Below, one piece after another: positions 1 through 11,914 of a stretch of DNA of 64,000 nucleotides. The position numbers were made by a program, and so were the translations under genes. Each line of letters opens with the position of its first letter. The stretch's first letter is position 1. Below the pieces are notes generated by a model. That model was not told the DNA's origin and ran no database searches. It saw only the letters and a program-made list of their open reading frames with translations. The stretch comes from Marsupella aquatica (Eukaryota > Marchantiophyta). The stretch spans positions 16,368,001 through 16,432,000 of the forward strand of contig OZ316896.1 in assembly GCA_973895155.1 (NCBI GenBank). The letters run 5' to 3'.

Positions 1-181
1 AGTACATTGCTGGCTTTTGCTCATCTGCTGATTTTCGGGTCTACACACTAGAACAGTTTTGTTATGAAGTCCTGATTTAAGACGGTGCTCCTACTGATTG
101 CTTATTTCTCTGAAGACTCTTTCTTAATGACACGCTGCTAAGCTTGTAGGGTTGATGTGTGTGACTCGAAGTCGACTGCAG

Positions 182-3100
182 ATGCCAGAGAGTACCTTAG
201 TTAAGTTGGATGAAATATGCAGGCAGCACAATGTGATATTGCTCATTGCGCGGTCATATGGATTAGTGGGACATGTGCGGATCAGTATGAAGGTAGGTGC
301 TCGTCTTTGTTTGGTTGTATAATGAATGGAAGTTGTGTGTAGGGAAAGACAGCATTACTAGCAACCTGACTCTACGCTAAGGTGAATAAAAAGTGAGCTA
401 GAAATCTATTGCAGTTGGAGAATGAAATCAGGGAATCATCTCATCATACCTTTCAAATCATCCATCGCCCTACACAATTCTTGTGAATGTATTCACGGGT
501 GTTTCGTTTTGGCGTGCAGGAGCACGATGTGATTGAATCCAAACCAGATAGCAGAGTGGAAGATCTTAGGTTGCATAAGCCATGGCCAGAATTGAAGAGG
601 TACCTTTTATTATTCAACTCGTTTTGAATTGAAAACATACCTGACGTTGGTGATTGTGTGTATCAGAAACTAAGGAAGTCTCTGAGTACTGCATTTATTG
701 CCTTATTGAGAATACATGTATGTATAGAAGATCAGGTTTTAACTGGCTGGGAAAGACATGAGTCTGTCACTCTAGCTGGAGGGTACCATTTCTGCATAGA
801 TTCACTGATGCTCTTTGTGCATTGTAGGTTGGTTGATGAATTTGATGTGGATACCAAAGATCCACATGTTCACCAACACATCCCATTTGGCATCATCTTG
901 ATCAAGATAGCTGAGGATTGGAAAGCTGCACATGGTGGTCAGCTACCATCCAGATTGAGGGAGTTGAAGGTATGTGAATTTAAAATTTTTTTAATAGCTT
1001 ATCCGGAAATTGCCACAGTGGAGTAGGTACGGAGAAGGTTAGGTGTGGGTGCCACTCTGATGCGCGAAATTTAGAGTCCACCCAGAGGACCAGTGTAATG
1101 AAATATCGGATCACTTTCTCGTAGTAACTTACTTGCCCTGGCGATCAGGATGCAGTCAATGCAAGAAAGAAGACAGAAGAGGAGGACAACTATAAGGAAG
1201 CTCTGAAGGCCTCGTATCTGGTTACATCTCCCCCGGCTATTAGTATGTACTTCCAACCCCAAAAGGAAGTAGATTTCCTAGTTGGTAAAATAGATGTGGC
1301 TTTTAAAGAGGGCGTACGAGAGAGTTATGTTTTATACTTTTTGAGGAGCAAATTTTGATGCAAATTGTTTTACATAGTGTGGATACACTTACGAAGATCT
1401 TAATGGGGTAGTCTCATAGTCGCTCTGTCCTCGAGTGAACAGCATCAGTAGTGTTAGGGTTTCTCAGACAAAAAATGAGGTGCAGCCTAGCAAGTCCGTC
1501 ACTTGTCAGCATCTCAATTTCATATTTGGTGATTGTAGGCTCTGGCTGGTTGTCACTTACTCGGATAGTCACGGTAGTTCCAGTGTTGTATATAATTCTG
1601 TGATTCGAGTTGCCATCAAAAACTCTATTGCAATGATAGGTTACTTTAAGTTCTGACATGCATGCACTGGATAATGACCTTCGCAGAACCTGAACTGTTG
1701 TCGGTCTTAAATGATAAGTCTGCTGAAGTGGATTCAACTTCATCCAATTTTTGGGTGATGGTTGCTGCTTTAAAGGTCAGGGATTGTCCCGACTGGCAAA
1801 AAGTTTTTATCTAATTTCCACAGTCTTGATTGTAGAAGCAATTGACTTCCAGAATTTGGAATTAGCAGCAACGACAGTGATGGAATCCGTCAATCTTAGT
1901 GATCTCAATCACTATTTAGAGCATGTATCATCATACCTGTCAATACAATTTTCTTATCTCACCTTTGGGTCTGTTTTGGATTTTCAGCTTTTTATGGAGA
2001 ATGAAGGCCAAGGAGCGCCCCCCCTTGATGGATCTCTTCCTGATATGCACTCATTTACAGAGTGAGTTGTTTTCTGGCATTTAATTAGCACTCTGACTGG
2101 GCATCGAAATCTTCTGTATAGAAGTTGACCTCTCAAATTCGCTGATGGTAAGAAAGTGAGTGTATCTGCAGCTACTATATTCGCTTGCAAAGAGTGTACC
2201 AGGCTCGTGCAGAAGCGGATGCATCTGCAGTGGAGGCAAGAATTAGAAGCATCCTGAAGGAGATTGGCAGGGCCCCAGATTCCATCTCAAAGTTGGCAAT
2301 CAAACATTTTTGCAAGAACGCTAGAAATTTGCGTGTAGGTTACGATTCCAAGTCCACGATCTTGTCAAGTTGACGCTCTTCAAGGCTACGTGTATTTTTA
2401 GTGTCCAGGTTTCGTCGCAGGTTAGCTCACTTGATTTACATTTCCTGAATTATGATGTTTTAACTAACTTGGTTGATAGACAACAAGATAAATGCGGCGT
2501 TTTTCTCTTTTCAGGTTTTACGGTATTCAACCCTTGCGGATGAATTTAGCTCCCAAAGTAGTCCTGGGCTTCAAAAGCTGGCAGCTGAAGAAGATAGCGG
2601 GTATCTTGACTGTCAAGCCCTTACAACTTGACGGTTGTCGAGTCAATCAACTTGAAGAATGTTCTGTTTATTTTCTTAAAATGAGGCAAAATCAGACTCG
2701 CTTCTGATGTAAGATCATAATATCTCATATGAGAACTTTTCTGCATCAAGGGTAACTCGAATGGTTTGTCTAATGTTGTTCCCTTGATGGACTTTATTGC
2801 AGCAATGTTGCGCTATATTTTCTTCTCCGGGCTGTGGATCATTTTGCTGCATCCTACAATAGATATCCTGGCATTCTAGACAGGTATTTCCAAACGTGTG
2901 TTTGAAAGTTACGTAATTATTTTTTACTTCGGAGTGCCAAGATGTAGGATGCGTTTATATGTATAATCAAGGAAAAACCTAATTTTCTGGACAACTTGAG
3001 GTATGATACATTGTCCGAATGAATCCGTCAAAACTTAGTTATATAAGTGAGCCGAAGTTCTAAATTGTATGCAGCGTAGTGGCTGTACATATGTGAGTTC

Positions 3101-3517
3101 CACTTTTCTGATAGAATCGGATCGTCAAGTGTTGCAGGGAACTTGAGGAGGATGTTTCCAGACTGAAGAATGTGGCAGTGAGGTTACTGAGTGACATGAG
3201 CATTTCCGGGGTCAGCCTTCCTGAAGATCTAATTTACGAGTTGTGCAGATTTGGGGCAGCTGAGCTGCATTGTGTGGCAGCAGTAATCGGGGGCATTGCT
3301 GCACAGGAGGCCATCAAGGTACACATACTGTAAGCATTAGATGTCTTTGATTCTATAATTTCCGTGAGGTCCGACGGATGGCGGTTCATGAGTCACCATT
3401 AGTCTGACTTTCAAAATGTCTTGTTTGTGACAGATTTTGACAAGACAATTCCTACCGATCAGTGGACCATTAATCTATAATGCACTAAGTGCGACTTCCC
3501 TAGTCTTAAATTTGTAG
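182..3517 (+). CDS. AXR1: NEDD8-activating enzyme E1 regulatory subunit (AXR1/APPBP1-like), 3' part
   Basis: This is the regulatory half of the heterodimeric E1 (with ECR1/UBA3) that activates NEDD8/RUB1 for cullin neddylation. Visible exons, joined by frame and GT/AG sites, are about 182-292, 520-599, 828-969, 1149-1242, 1687-1775, 1988-2061, 2172-2334, 2515-2600, 2813-2883, 3138-3318 and 3434-3517, ending in TAG. Recognisable AXR1 blocks in order are KLDEICRQHNV...RSYGLVGHVRIS, LRLHKPWPELKR, EEEDNYKEAL, NFWVMVAALK, LDGSLPDMHSFTE, KHFCKNARNL, LLRAVDHFAASYNRYPG and CRFGAAELHCVAAVIGGIAAQEAIK. The last is the conserved E1 C-terminal segment. The N-terminal Rossmann-like part lies left of the window, or in exons I could not identify in bases 1-181. 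Spacing between the exons at 969 and 1149 suggests this plant lacks several residues found in seed-plant AXR1. Family assignment is firm; the exact exon edges at 1242-1687 are less so. Confidence 0.9.
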
Positions 3518-6500
3518 TCCAGCTTAGAACCTCTTGGATGAGCTGTCGGTCAGCCCTGTATCACTCGTGATACATGAAATGTACATCTATGGACCTCCCT
3601 TCTCCAAATAAGAAATCAACAGAAGCTTGACTGCGAGCGATTCGTTTCATAAACATTGTCAGTGCTCCTCTTATGAATATGCAGTGCTTTGTATCTTGGT
3701 GTTGGTTGTATTATCCATTACAGACAGCATCGTAACAGTCAGATCACTAACCAAATTTGTCTCTTTCAAAGTCCTCTTGTCACATTTCTCCCTACTGGTG
3801 AAGCAGACGAATAAATTTTTCGAGGGAACTCTTGGGCCGACAATTCAGACATAGTGAGGTCCAGTGAGGTCCAATGGCATATGGGACCTCATATTGACCA
3901 TATTGACCATATTGACCCGTGCCTCTTTATCTTGCCACTACTTTGCCTCAATTCTCCAGTGTCACCGTTCTAAATTTATAATAATTTTATAATAATTTTT
4001 ATTACTTTATATCAAAATATTCTTTTAATTATAGTAAAGAAGATATGATAACATAACCTTTATATACTTTTCCATAAATCTAAAACAAAGGAAGTCATTA
4101 GAAAGAACTTGCTATAGCGCAACGACTTTGACTTGGGAACTGGTTGTTTTATTTTATTTTGCTTAGGGAGCTCCCTGAAAAGTGTTTTGCAAAATACCTA
4201 ATTAATTTCTGTTGCAATCACGAATGAAGATGTTTGCTTGTTGCGCGTTGTTAATGCATGAATGAAGATTTTGCAATCACAAATAAAAACAACAAAATAA
4301 CGAACAAACATTGGAAAACATAACAATTAATTTGCCAATCCACAAAGATCAGGGGCATAAAATTTAACCAATTAAAACCTTTTTTTCACTTTACAAATTA
4401 TAGTAAACAATTTCTCTATATTTATCTGATGTACTTTAAAATGACTAGTAACTCTAGTTGCTAGATCTGATTGATCAATAATTGACTAACAAACCGTACC
4501 ATAGACTATGGTGCACAGCAGTCACAAGAAAATGTGCATGTCAGATTTCTTAGATGGCGGGTGAGTTCAAATGTTGATAATTAATAGTGACCCTGTGCAC
4601 TTTAAACGGACAATACTTTTAACTTACATTCACTGGGGTATGTCGCCAGTCTACCATGTATCAGAGGATTTTCATAGTCATAAATTTTTTAATTTTTTAA
4701 TTTATTTTTTTTTAATTTTTTTAAGGGAAATCTGTGAAACCCCACAGAAAGGGAAGAATAAGCCACAATAGTAGGGAAGAGCCAGCCCACAATAGTTGAA
4801 CCCAAGACTTATCAGTCTCTACTCATTCAAGTGAGCTACCACAAAGTCATGCCTCTCTGGGCCTAGTCATAATTTTTAGGTCTCAAGTTTGGGCTTAATT
4901 ATTATATCCTGCGAGCTTGGGGACCTACTTACTAAAAAAATTGGAAGAAAAATAGATTTCCCAAATTTTTCTGATGCTACTCATCAACCCAATCAGATAA
5001 AAAGATTCAAGGGAAATTAAAAACAAAAAGTGAGCTGAGATTGGGAGATGAAAAAGAAACAGGTGGGAGGTCGGGGTGGGCAAGAGGGGCAGAGAAATTT
5101 GAGGTTGCAAGAGTAGGTTAGTTGCACCTTAGTCACTAATTAGTTTTCACTTTTAGTGAGAGTTTGTTGAGTTTAAGTTTAGTATTAGCCACTTACTAAC
5201 TTATTGAAGACTGGCATGTTTATTGACTCAATAAACTGAAGCGTATGAGTAGGATGTTGTGGTAGTGTTTTTTGCATGAATTTTATAGAAAATCCAGCAA
5301 GAAGGACAGCCAGGAGAAAACACAAATATGGAATTATGGAAAGCCAAAGATCTTTCCTGATCTTACAGACAATTGTCAGATCTTCAAAGATCTGCCAAAT
5401 CCAGCTACAACTAAAGGCAAATTTTGGCAGATTTTGCTTGATATTTGTTTCCTTGACTTTTGTTTGTATCATTTGCCCCTGATTTTGCCACAAGTTGGAG
5501 AGAGAAAGATTTTGGAGGTATATTGCCAATTAAAAAATCACTGCCAATGACAATTACTTCTATAGTGCTATCCTGACTTGTGCAAAAAATTAAAAGATAT
5601 TAAAGTTTTGTACCTAACTATCAAAATATTTCAGAGTACTTGTGAAACTTTGAAATGATTTTGTGATGCCAAAATTTAGAATGTTATGTAAACACTGACT
5701 TCGCAGTGTAGGGAAGGTTTTTTAAGTTAAGAAGTAATGGAAGCACAATAAGTTGTATTAGCTTCCTTACAACCATTAGAGCATACATACTGAAGGTTCC
5801 TCCAACCAGGTTATTTTTAAGGTTTCTACTTTTCTCACCAGAGTGGTGAATGTCCAGTGTGTGAAGGAGAATATGCTCAAAAAATCTTGTCTGATTATTT
5901 TCCTGATCGTCAGAGCTCCCTAGATTTAAGGATGACTGTTAGATTCTGGCTAATGGGATTGTGATTAGGTGCGACCAGCCATTTTTTGTGGGCCAAAATT
6001 TGCCCAAAACTTACCTAGAAAAGGGGCTAGCTAATGACACTCGGGTCAAGTTCTTGAAAAACTGACAGCCATTTGCCACATTAGGATCAAGGGCTGGCAT
6101 CATTTGCCAGCAAGCCCGGGGCAAGATAAGGGTTGTTTGCCTGCTGCTCATTGTACATAGCAGCCAGTCTTTGACAAGGAGCTAGCAGAGCCAAAGAGTT
6201 TCCCAAGAATGAGCTAGCTGAGCTCTTCAAGTTACCATTAATTCACCACATGAGTGCACTACTAAGCTTTGGGATTAGCCAATGATTGAGTCAACTTACT
6301 CTCAACCAGAGACTATTAGCCAGTTGGCTACAACCCAAAGCTATGTTGTAGCCAACTTTCATTACTCCATAGGCCAAGTAAGAAGCCACCTTGGCAAAAA
6401 ACAATTAATACAAAAAAATGGTTGGGGTGGGACACTGGCTAATCAGACACAAAAATACTAGCAAATTTTTGCCAAAAATGGCAAAAGCATTTTGGGAAGG

Positions 6501-6652
6501 TGGAATTTGGCAAAATTTTGCCACTAAAAAAAATGCTGCCTCCAACCAAAGGTGCATGCCAGGTTTACAAGAATCAATGTTCCCCATTAAGTTACAAGCT
6601 CAAACACACAATGATTGGCTACATCCATCTTTTGAGATAATTATATCCCTCA
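3518..6652. other. Intergenic, AT-rich, no gene seen
   Basis: Downstream of the AXR1-like gene. It contains a short direct repeat of TGACCATAT units near 3892-3915 and long A/T runs at 3975-4700. Around 5930-6560 words such as TTTGCCA, GGCTAGC and CCAGC recur often, giving a repeat-like texture. Open frames here are short and do not resemble known proteins. Confidence 0.5.
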
Positions 6653-7122
6653 CGAGCCCTATGCCAGTGCGTTGCACTGTGCAAGGAGGGCCGGTCCCAT
6701 AGGGAGAATCTGATGTATGCCTCGAAAGAAAGTTTTCTTCTCACTTCTCGAGCAATCAATCGCATGTTATGGGGGGGCGAGCGAGGCAGGAGGGCGCGAA
6801 GCCCTATGGAGGGGGGCGAGCGAGGCTGGAGGGCACGAAGCCCTATGGAGGGGGGCAATCGAGGCTCGTGCCTCCTTCATTCGCCACGGACGGGGAGCAG
6901 GGGTGTCGGGGCCAGGAGGGGCGCGAAGCCCTATGGAGGGGGCTGCGCGTGCCTGAGTGCCTCATTCAATCTGGTGCATGCCTCGTTTCACGATCGGACG
7001 GCTACGAAAAATGAGATGCTTGTATCTGACGGTTAAGATTGATTCCCGCTGAAATTTGAATTCATAATGGGACGACGGACGAAAGTGGCCAAATGGGCGG
7101 GATTGCGTATTATAGTGTTAGA
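6653..7122 (-). mobile_element. Non-autonomous Helitron-like element
   Basis: Read on the minus strand the element starts with TCTAACACTATAATACG at 7122 and ends with a perfect 6-bp hairpin (CAGTGC-AAC-GCACTG) followed about 11 bases later by CTCG at 6656-6653. Helitrons start with TC, carry a 3' hairpin, end in CTRR and insert between A and T. The flanking bases here fit: A before TC and T after the end, on the minus strand. The end is CTCG rather than the usual CTAG, which I take as a point change. It has no coding capacity. The interior (6770-6945) carries three GC-rich near-copies of a unit of about 40 bp containing GCGAAGCCCTATGGAGG, unlike the AT-rich surroundings. Confidence 0.7.
6773..6942. 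repeat. GC-rich internal repeats of the Helitron-like element
   Basis: Two adjacent units, GGGCGAGCGAGGC(A/T)GGAGGGC(G/A)CG followed by AAGCCCTATGGAG, are followed by a spacer and a third partial unit with GCGCGAAGCCCTATGGAGGG. Period is about 39-40 bp for the first two. Open frames across this block are a by-product of its base composition. Confidence 0.7.
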
Positions 7123-7321
7123 TTCCATGAGTACGAAATACACTACCAAAACAAAAAGCCCTGCAGGTAATCACACATCAAAATATGGTAATATATGACG
7201 TGCACATCATCGATTTAAAGAAAATAACAAGGTTTGTCATGGTATGGAGGGATGTCAACTTCAAGCCGGGAAACTAGTTGGGAGACTTTGAGCCCCCCAT
7301 ATGGCGTAGGAAATACGTTGT

Positions 7322-7510
7322 CATCATAATTAGTCTTACTCACACTGATTTAAGAGCGTCAATTTTCAGGGTCTACTTGTGAATTAGTTTTAGTCACACT
7401 ATTTTTCATAACACTACTTTTGTACCCATGAATTAGTGTTATTGAAGTCTCGGGAGTGGAAAAATAGAGAGAACTATTTTGAAAATCCACAAGAATTAGG
7501 ATTACTTTGG
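7322..7510. repeat. Dispersed repeat, copy 1 (matches 49363-49550)
   Basis: This stretch, with repeated AATTAGTGTTA/TAACACTAATT-like words, matches 49363-49550 over nearly 190 bp in the same order: TCATAATTAGT..., CAGGGTCTACT.GTGAATTAGT, CACACTA.TTTT, CATGAATTAGTGTTA, then GTGGAAAAATAGAG..AACTATTTTGAAAA. Both copies are diverged. No protein is encoded. The class is unknown. Confidence 0.65.
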
Positions 7511-7840
7511 ACTCAAGATTACCCATGTTTTACTAGCAATTTAAACAAAACAAAAATTAAAAGCAGCCTGAAAACCTGCCAAAATTAGTTTTACTTGGAC
7601 TCAAAATTACTTTTACCAAAATTATTGTTAGTGTAACACTAATTTTGTAGTAAGGCTAATTCTTGCATAACACTAATTACAATGAAGAGACTTGTAATTA
7701 ACTATTGACCAGTAACTGGTAAAGTTCCCTACTAGTAATCCTGAGAGGAGGGTTGGATGCAATCATAATATACTCCCAAATCAAGTACAGTCAAACAAGA
7801 CACGTTGTCATCCAACTAAAGTACAGTATATGATTGGCAT

Positions 7841-7850
7841 CACAAAAGGG
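7841..7850. repeat. Left target-site duplication of the hairpin element
   Basis: CACAAAAGGG here is repeated exactly at 8849-8858, directly abutting the outer ends of the inverted repeat. A duplication of 9-11 bp is the usual footprint of Mutator-like elements. Confidence 0.8.
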
Positions 7851-8848
7851 GAGATATATGCTTGATGGGCCCCCTATGAACCTTTCTTACCTGATGGGCC
7901 CCTAGGTAACGTTTTTTACCAAGTAGGACCCCTCTTAATGACCAGTACACCTGTTCTTGTGTGGTGCCTACACCTGTCCTTGTGTGGTGCCTACTATGTA
8001 CAGTGACTCCAAGAAAACTGCACAGTTGAACCGTGCGGTTGACTTTACATGGTCGACCAAGAAACCACAAAGATTATTCGAGAGAAACCGCGAAAAGCGA
8101 CTGCCACTGTCGAAATTGCAATTTGAAGACAATATGCATTATGTCTTCGGATTCACTGGGTTAATGCCCGAAGACACAATGGATTATGTCTTCGAGTTCA
8201 AATTTTTACCGCATCGTGGGGTAGTTATTAGGTATGTTTTTCACGTTGCGCACATGGGTTTTTCACAATGTTTTCATGCACGACTGTCAACGTCAGTGTG
8301 GGGTACCTCCAAATGTCCACAAAAAATATTCAAGTTCAATGTTCAGAATTTGCCTACTGCCGCCACAACAAAAATTGGCAAATGATTGACAATTGCGCTC
8401 AAAAAATGGTAATACTCCCCTGTGCAATGCATACAAACAATTTCAAAAGAAGACAGACCCAAAGGTGTCGGGGTACACCCTAAACCCTAAACCTTGAAAC
8501 ACAAGAAGACATAATCCATTGAGTCTTCAGGCATTAACCCATTGAATCCGAAGACATAATGCATATTGTCTTCAAATCATAGTTTCGACAGCGGCAGTCG
8601 CTTTTCACGGTTTCTCCCGAATCATCTCCGTGGTTTCTCGGTCGACCATGCAAGGTTGACCGCACGGTTCAACTGTGCAGTTTGCTTGGAGTCACCATAC
8701 ATAGTAGGCACCACACAAGGACAGGTGTAGGCACCACACAAGAACAGGTGTACTGGTCATTAAGAGGGGTCCTACTTGGTTAAAAAAGTTACCTAGGGGC
8801 CCATCAGGTAAGAAAGGTTCACCAGGGGGCCCATCAAGCATATATCTC
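7851..8848. mobile_element. Mutator-like non-autonomous element with very long inverted repeats
   Basis: The two ends are inverted copies of each other: the left arm runs about 7851-8193 and the right arm about 8505-8848, with a spacer of about 310 bp. The outermost 23 bases are perfectly complementary (GAGATATATGCTTGATGGG at the left) and identity stays high through the arms, with substitutions and small indels. A 10-bp direct repeat, CACAAAAGGG, flanks both ends. Long terminal inverted repeats plus a 9-11 bp target-site duplication are typical of MULEs. No transposase is encoded; the frames in the arms are mirror images and not genes. The spacer near 8483-8497 contains a tandem CCCTAAA-like telomeric-type word. 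Confidence 0.85.
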
Positions 8849-8858
8849 CACAAAAGGG
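8849..8858. repeat. Right target-site duplication of the hairpin element
   Basis: Exact second copy of CACAAAAGGG (first at 7841-7850). Confidence 0.8.
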
Positions 8859-9339
8859 AGACCAAAGAAAGAACATTCTTTGAACTAATCTTGCGATGTG
8901 AACCTTACACCAACAGTCCCCAAAGCAAAACGTGTATCCAATCCAAGTAGCTATAATTAGTCAAAACAAACTATAAGAAAGGTTAGGAAAAAGTGTGTTA
9001 TTTTGTGCTCCTACAACTCCAAGGACAGTCACGGCTTGAGAGGGGTTATTGACTTATTAGACAAAATATCAAATTTTGACACTGCTATATATGGTGAATC
9101 CAATTTTCATGTTTTGTCTTATTCAGATTTTGTGTCCAGTATTTTGAACCTTGTGCCTTAACAAGGTGAATCATTTGTATCAAGTTGATTTTGAATTAAC
9201 TTTGGACCCCTTTTAATCTTAGTTAACTTAGAGTAATTTGAATTTATTTTGGCTCCCCTCATAAACTTTTAATCTTTCCTTTCCCAAACACTCCTTAGCT
9301 CATAGGAGTGAGATATTTTGAACAATGTGCACATCTGAG

Positions 9340-10171
9340 GTATAATTATGTTTGATGGGACCCCTGCCAAAAGAAATTTATGTGATAGACCCTTATGAAA
9401 CTTTTGTTACAAACTAGGCCCCCTTTGACACTTTTTGGGTCAGATGTACGTTCTTGTAAAGTTCCTATAAGGAGTTTTAGCTTTATATTATCACCAATAA
9501 GATCAAGTGTAAAGTTTGGAGTCAAACCATGCTAATGACAAACTACACCATTGGGGGCACCACGGAGTAATGGCGGCCATAGCTTGATTGCAAGTTCATA
9601 AGTGAAGACAATATGGTTTATGTGTTCAGGTTTGAATTTCTACCATGCCATCTGTCTTTAGGTTGCTTTTGACATTTCTTTTTGTTCTTTTGTCTAAGTT
9701 TGGAATGAATCCTCTACGTTTGGCCATTAGTCCCTACTGCAATGTTCAGAAATTGTCAAAGTGTGGAACAAACACAACATAGTTGTTGTCTTCTCACATC
9801 TAGACCCCAAATTTGTCTAAGCATGGAAGAAACCAAGGATTTTTTGCTCTTGGCTGTTCCTGTGTTGCAGCTTTAAAAAATTGTTTGTGTGAAACAAAAC
9901 CACCATGGAGGCAATCATAACGGGAAAAATTTGCTAAGTTCCACTCCTGGTTCAAGCCAAGAGTCCATTATGTCTTCAAGCATACATGTACACGCGGTGG
10001 ACTATGACATGGAGTGCAACGGATTGTGATGGGAAACATACGGCTGACCTGCAGTTAGGCATCGCATAAGAACCATGTGTAAGGAACCTATGTAGGGGGC
10101 CTAGTTTGTAACAAAAGTTTAGTATGGGCCTGTCATGTAAATTTGTTTTGACAAGGGTCTCATCAAACATA
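9340..10171. mobile_element. Decayed relative of the long-inverted-repeat element
   Basis: The left end, from about 9340 (TATGTTTGATGGGACCCC... then ACTTTTGTTACAAACTAGGCCCCC to 9423), is complementary to the segment 10095-10171. Near the ends both share the TGATGGG(A/C)CCC motif of the intact element at 7851. Inside, GAAGACAATATGG..TATG near 9603 and CATTATGTCTTCAAG near 9966 also match words of the first element's arms. Just outside lie TGCACATCT (left) and TGCACAATT (right), a possible 9-bp target-site duplication with two mismatches. This looks like an older, diverged copy of the same family. Confidence 0.6.
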
Positions 10172-11914
10172 TGCCTCTGCACAATTTGGTGTACTAAGTT
10201 CCCCTCAGACATGGTTCCCTTTACAAAATTTATGGTTTTAATTGAGTTGATTCTCATTACCTAGAAGCAAGTGAAAATATGTACCTTATGTGCACAACTC
10301 TTCAAGACCTTGTACTTTCCTGGTCATTAAATGTGTTTTTCTTTGCATGTGTGCTTATGGTTTTGTGTATTATCTCACTCACTCGTAATTAGAAGATTAT
10401 TTTCTTGGCATGTACTTTATATCTACTCTCTTCTTTTATCATAAATAAATTAGATAAATTACACATTACTACAAGACATAAATAGGAAAATGAAGCCCGG
10501 ATGGACCAAGCACTTTGTCAAAAAGTCCTGATAGACTTTGACAACCCCTATGGACCAAACCCCACATCATTCTTCACTTACATAATACCAATTACACTTC
10601 TGTTGGAATTATGACCTGTAAGACCGTACAGACCGATTGCACTAAGTAGTCTGCAAAGTCCACTATAGCCACTTTTGAGTCCGTCACAGCCAGTTGTACA
10701 CTGTGAAGTATTGTCCCAAACTTATAAAGCTTTTGCCCCTGTACCACTTATATTTTGCATTGTTGTAGCTATATTTCTAAGTAAGTTTCTCAATCTCAAT
10801 GTCAGTTTGTCTATTGAAGCTCTGGCATTTCAATGTCAATGTCAATTGAACAAATGTTGAGGAAATTCAGCCTTTCCTTTTCATATGGTCTCAAGGGAGG
10901 ACTTTAAGCTCACATTGGTAAGCAAAATGGCTCCAAACACAACTTCATATATCAGACACGTTCAGCAGGCTACCAGGTGGGCCTCATGCTCACAACACAT
11001 AAGCACAATTCAATCAATCTCTTGTGCGTGCGCCTGCTTGGGGAGGAATTTGGTATGAAGAATGCTTTTAAAGATTAGTGCTGCTCACCTGAAAGTGTCC
11101 TGCTCCTGTTTTGGGAAACAATTTGAGAAAAATTTGACTAAACATAAGAGGGGGGTGGCTGAGCAGTTCTCTGTGGTTGATTGAGCAGCTCTTGATTTGT
11201 CATAGAAGTCAGCTCCTGGAATGAGAAACAATTACATTTGTGAGAGTTTGGTTGTTAAAATTTTTACTTTTTCTTTGTCAAGCTCAAACAACATCCATGA
11301 TGAATGTACTCATCCACAAGCCCGTTGTTAGCTAGCAATACCCCCCCCCCCACCCATACGCCATTTGAGCCAGTGTGGTTGGTGCAGTTCAAACAGGTTC
11401 CAACTACCGCATTGGCCAGGAAAAACTCCATGTGGACACACATTCAAGCTCCTAGTGAATTGAGCTGATCGAATCAGTAGCAGTGTTGGAAGTCATCCGT
11501 CAGCTTTAGCTAAACATCATTTCAGCCTAGCCTGAGGAAATTGCCAACATTGGGCCCCAATTCACATTTGCCAATTGGCCGGGCAGTTGCATCTACAACG
11601 TTGTTTTTTCCTTTAATTTTAATGTCACTTTGTTGGGCAGCTGATCATTGTTTTTGGCTTTGCGTTGCATCAGGCAGCAGGCAAAGACTGCCTAAAGAGA
11701 TTTATCTTCCCCTACAAACTTCTTTCCCCTTCAACTCAGTCTTGCATGGCAAGGACAATGTACATATTTGTTAACACTGGTCAATTCTCTAGAGATTCTA
11801 GCCCTGATGCTATGCATGCACTTGCCTATGCAACAAGATATACACTATTCTGGGGGAATTTGTTATGGATAATTATGATAGGAGCAAAACAAGATTTCCT
11901 TGGATATTTCTTTT
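10172..11914. other. Intergenic, no gene seen
   Basis: Moderately AT-rich. It includes a C11 run at 11341-11351. The frames at 11541-11916 are short, overlapping and without recognisable domains. Confidence 0.4.

Noticed and set aside
6713-7036. Three overlapping plus-strand frames rich in Gly/Arg (about 80-107 aa)
   Set aside because: They come from the GC-rich tandem repeats of the Helitron-like element; all three frames are open because of composition.
7840-8483. Open frames of 71-142 codons in the arms of the hairpin element
   Set aside because: They lie in the terminal inverted repeats, have mirror images in the other arm, and show no protein signature.
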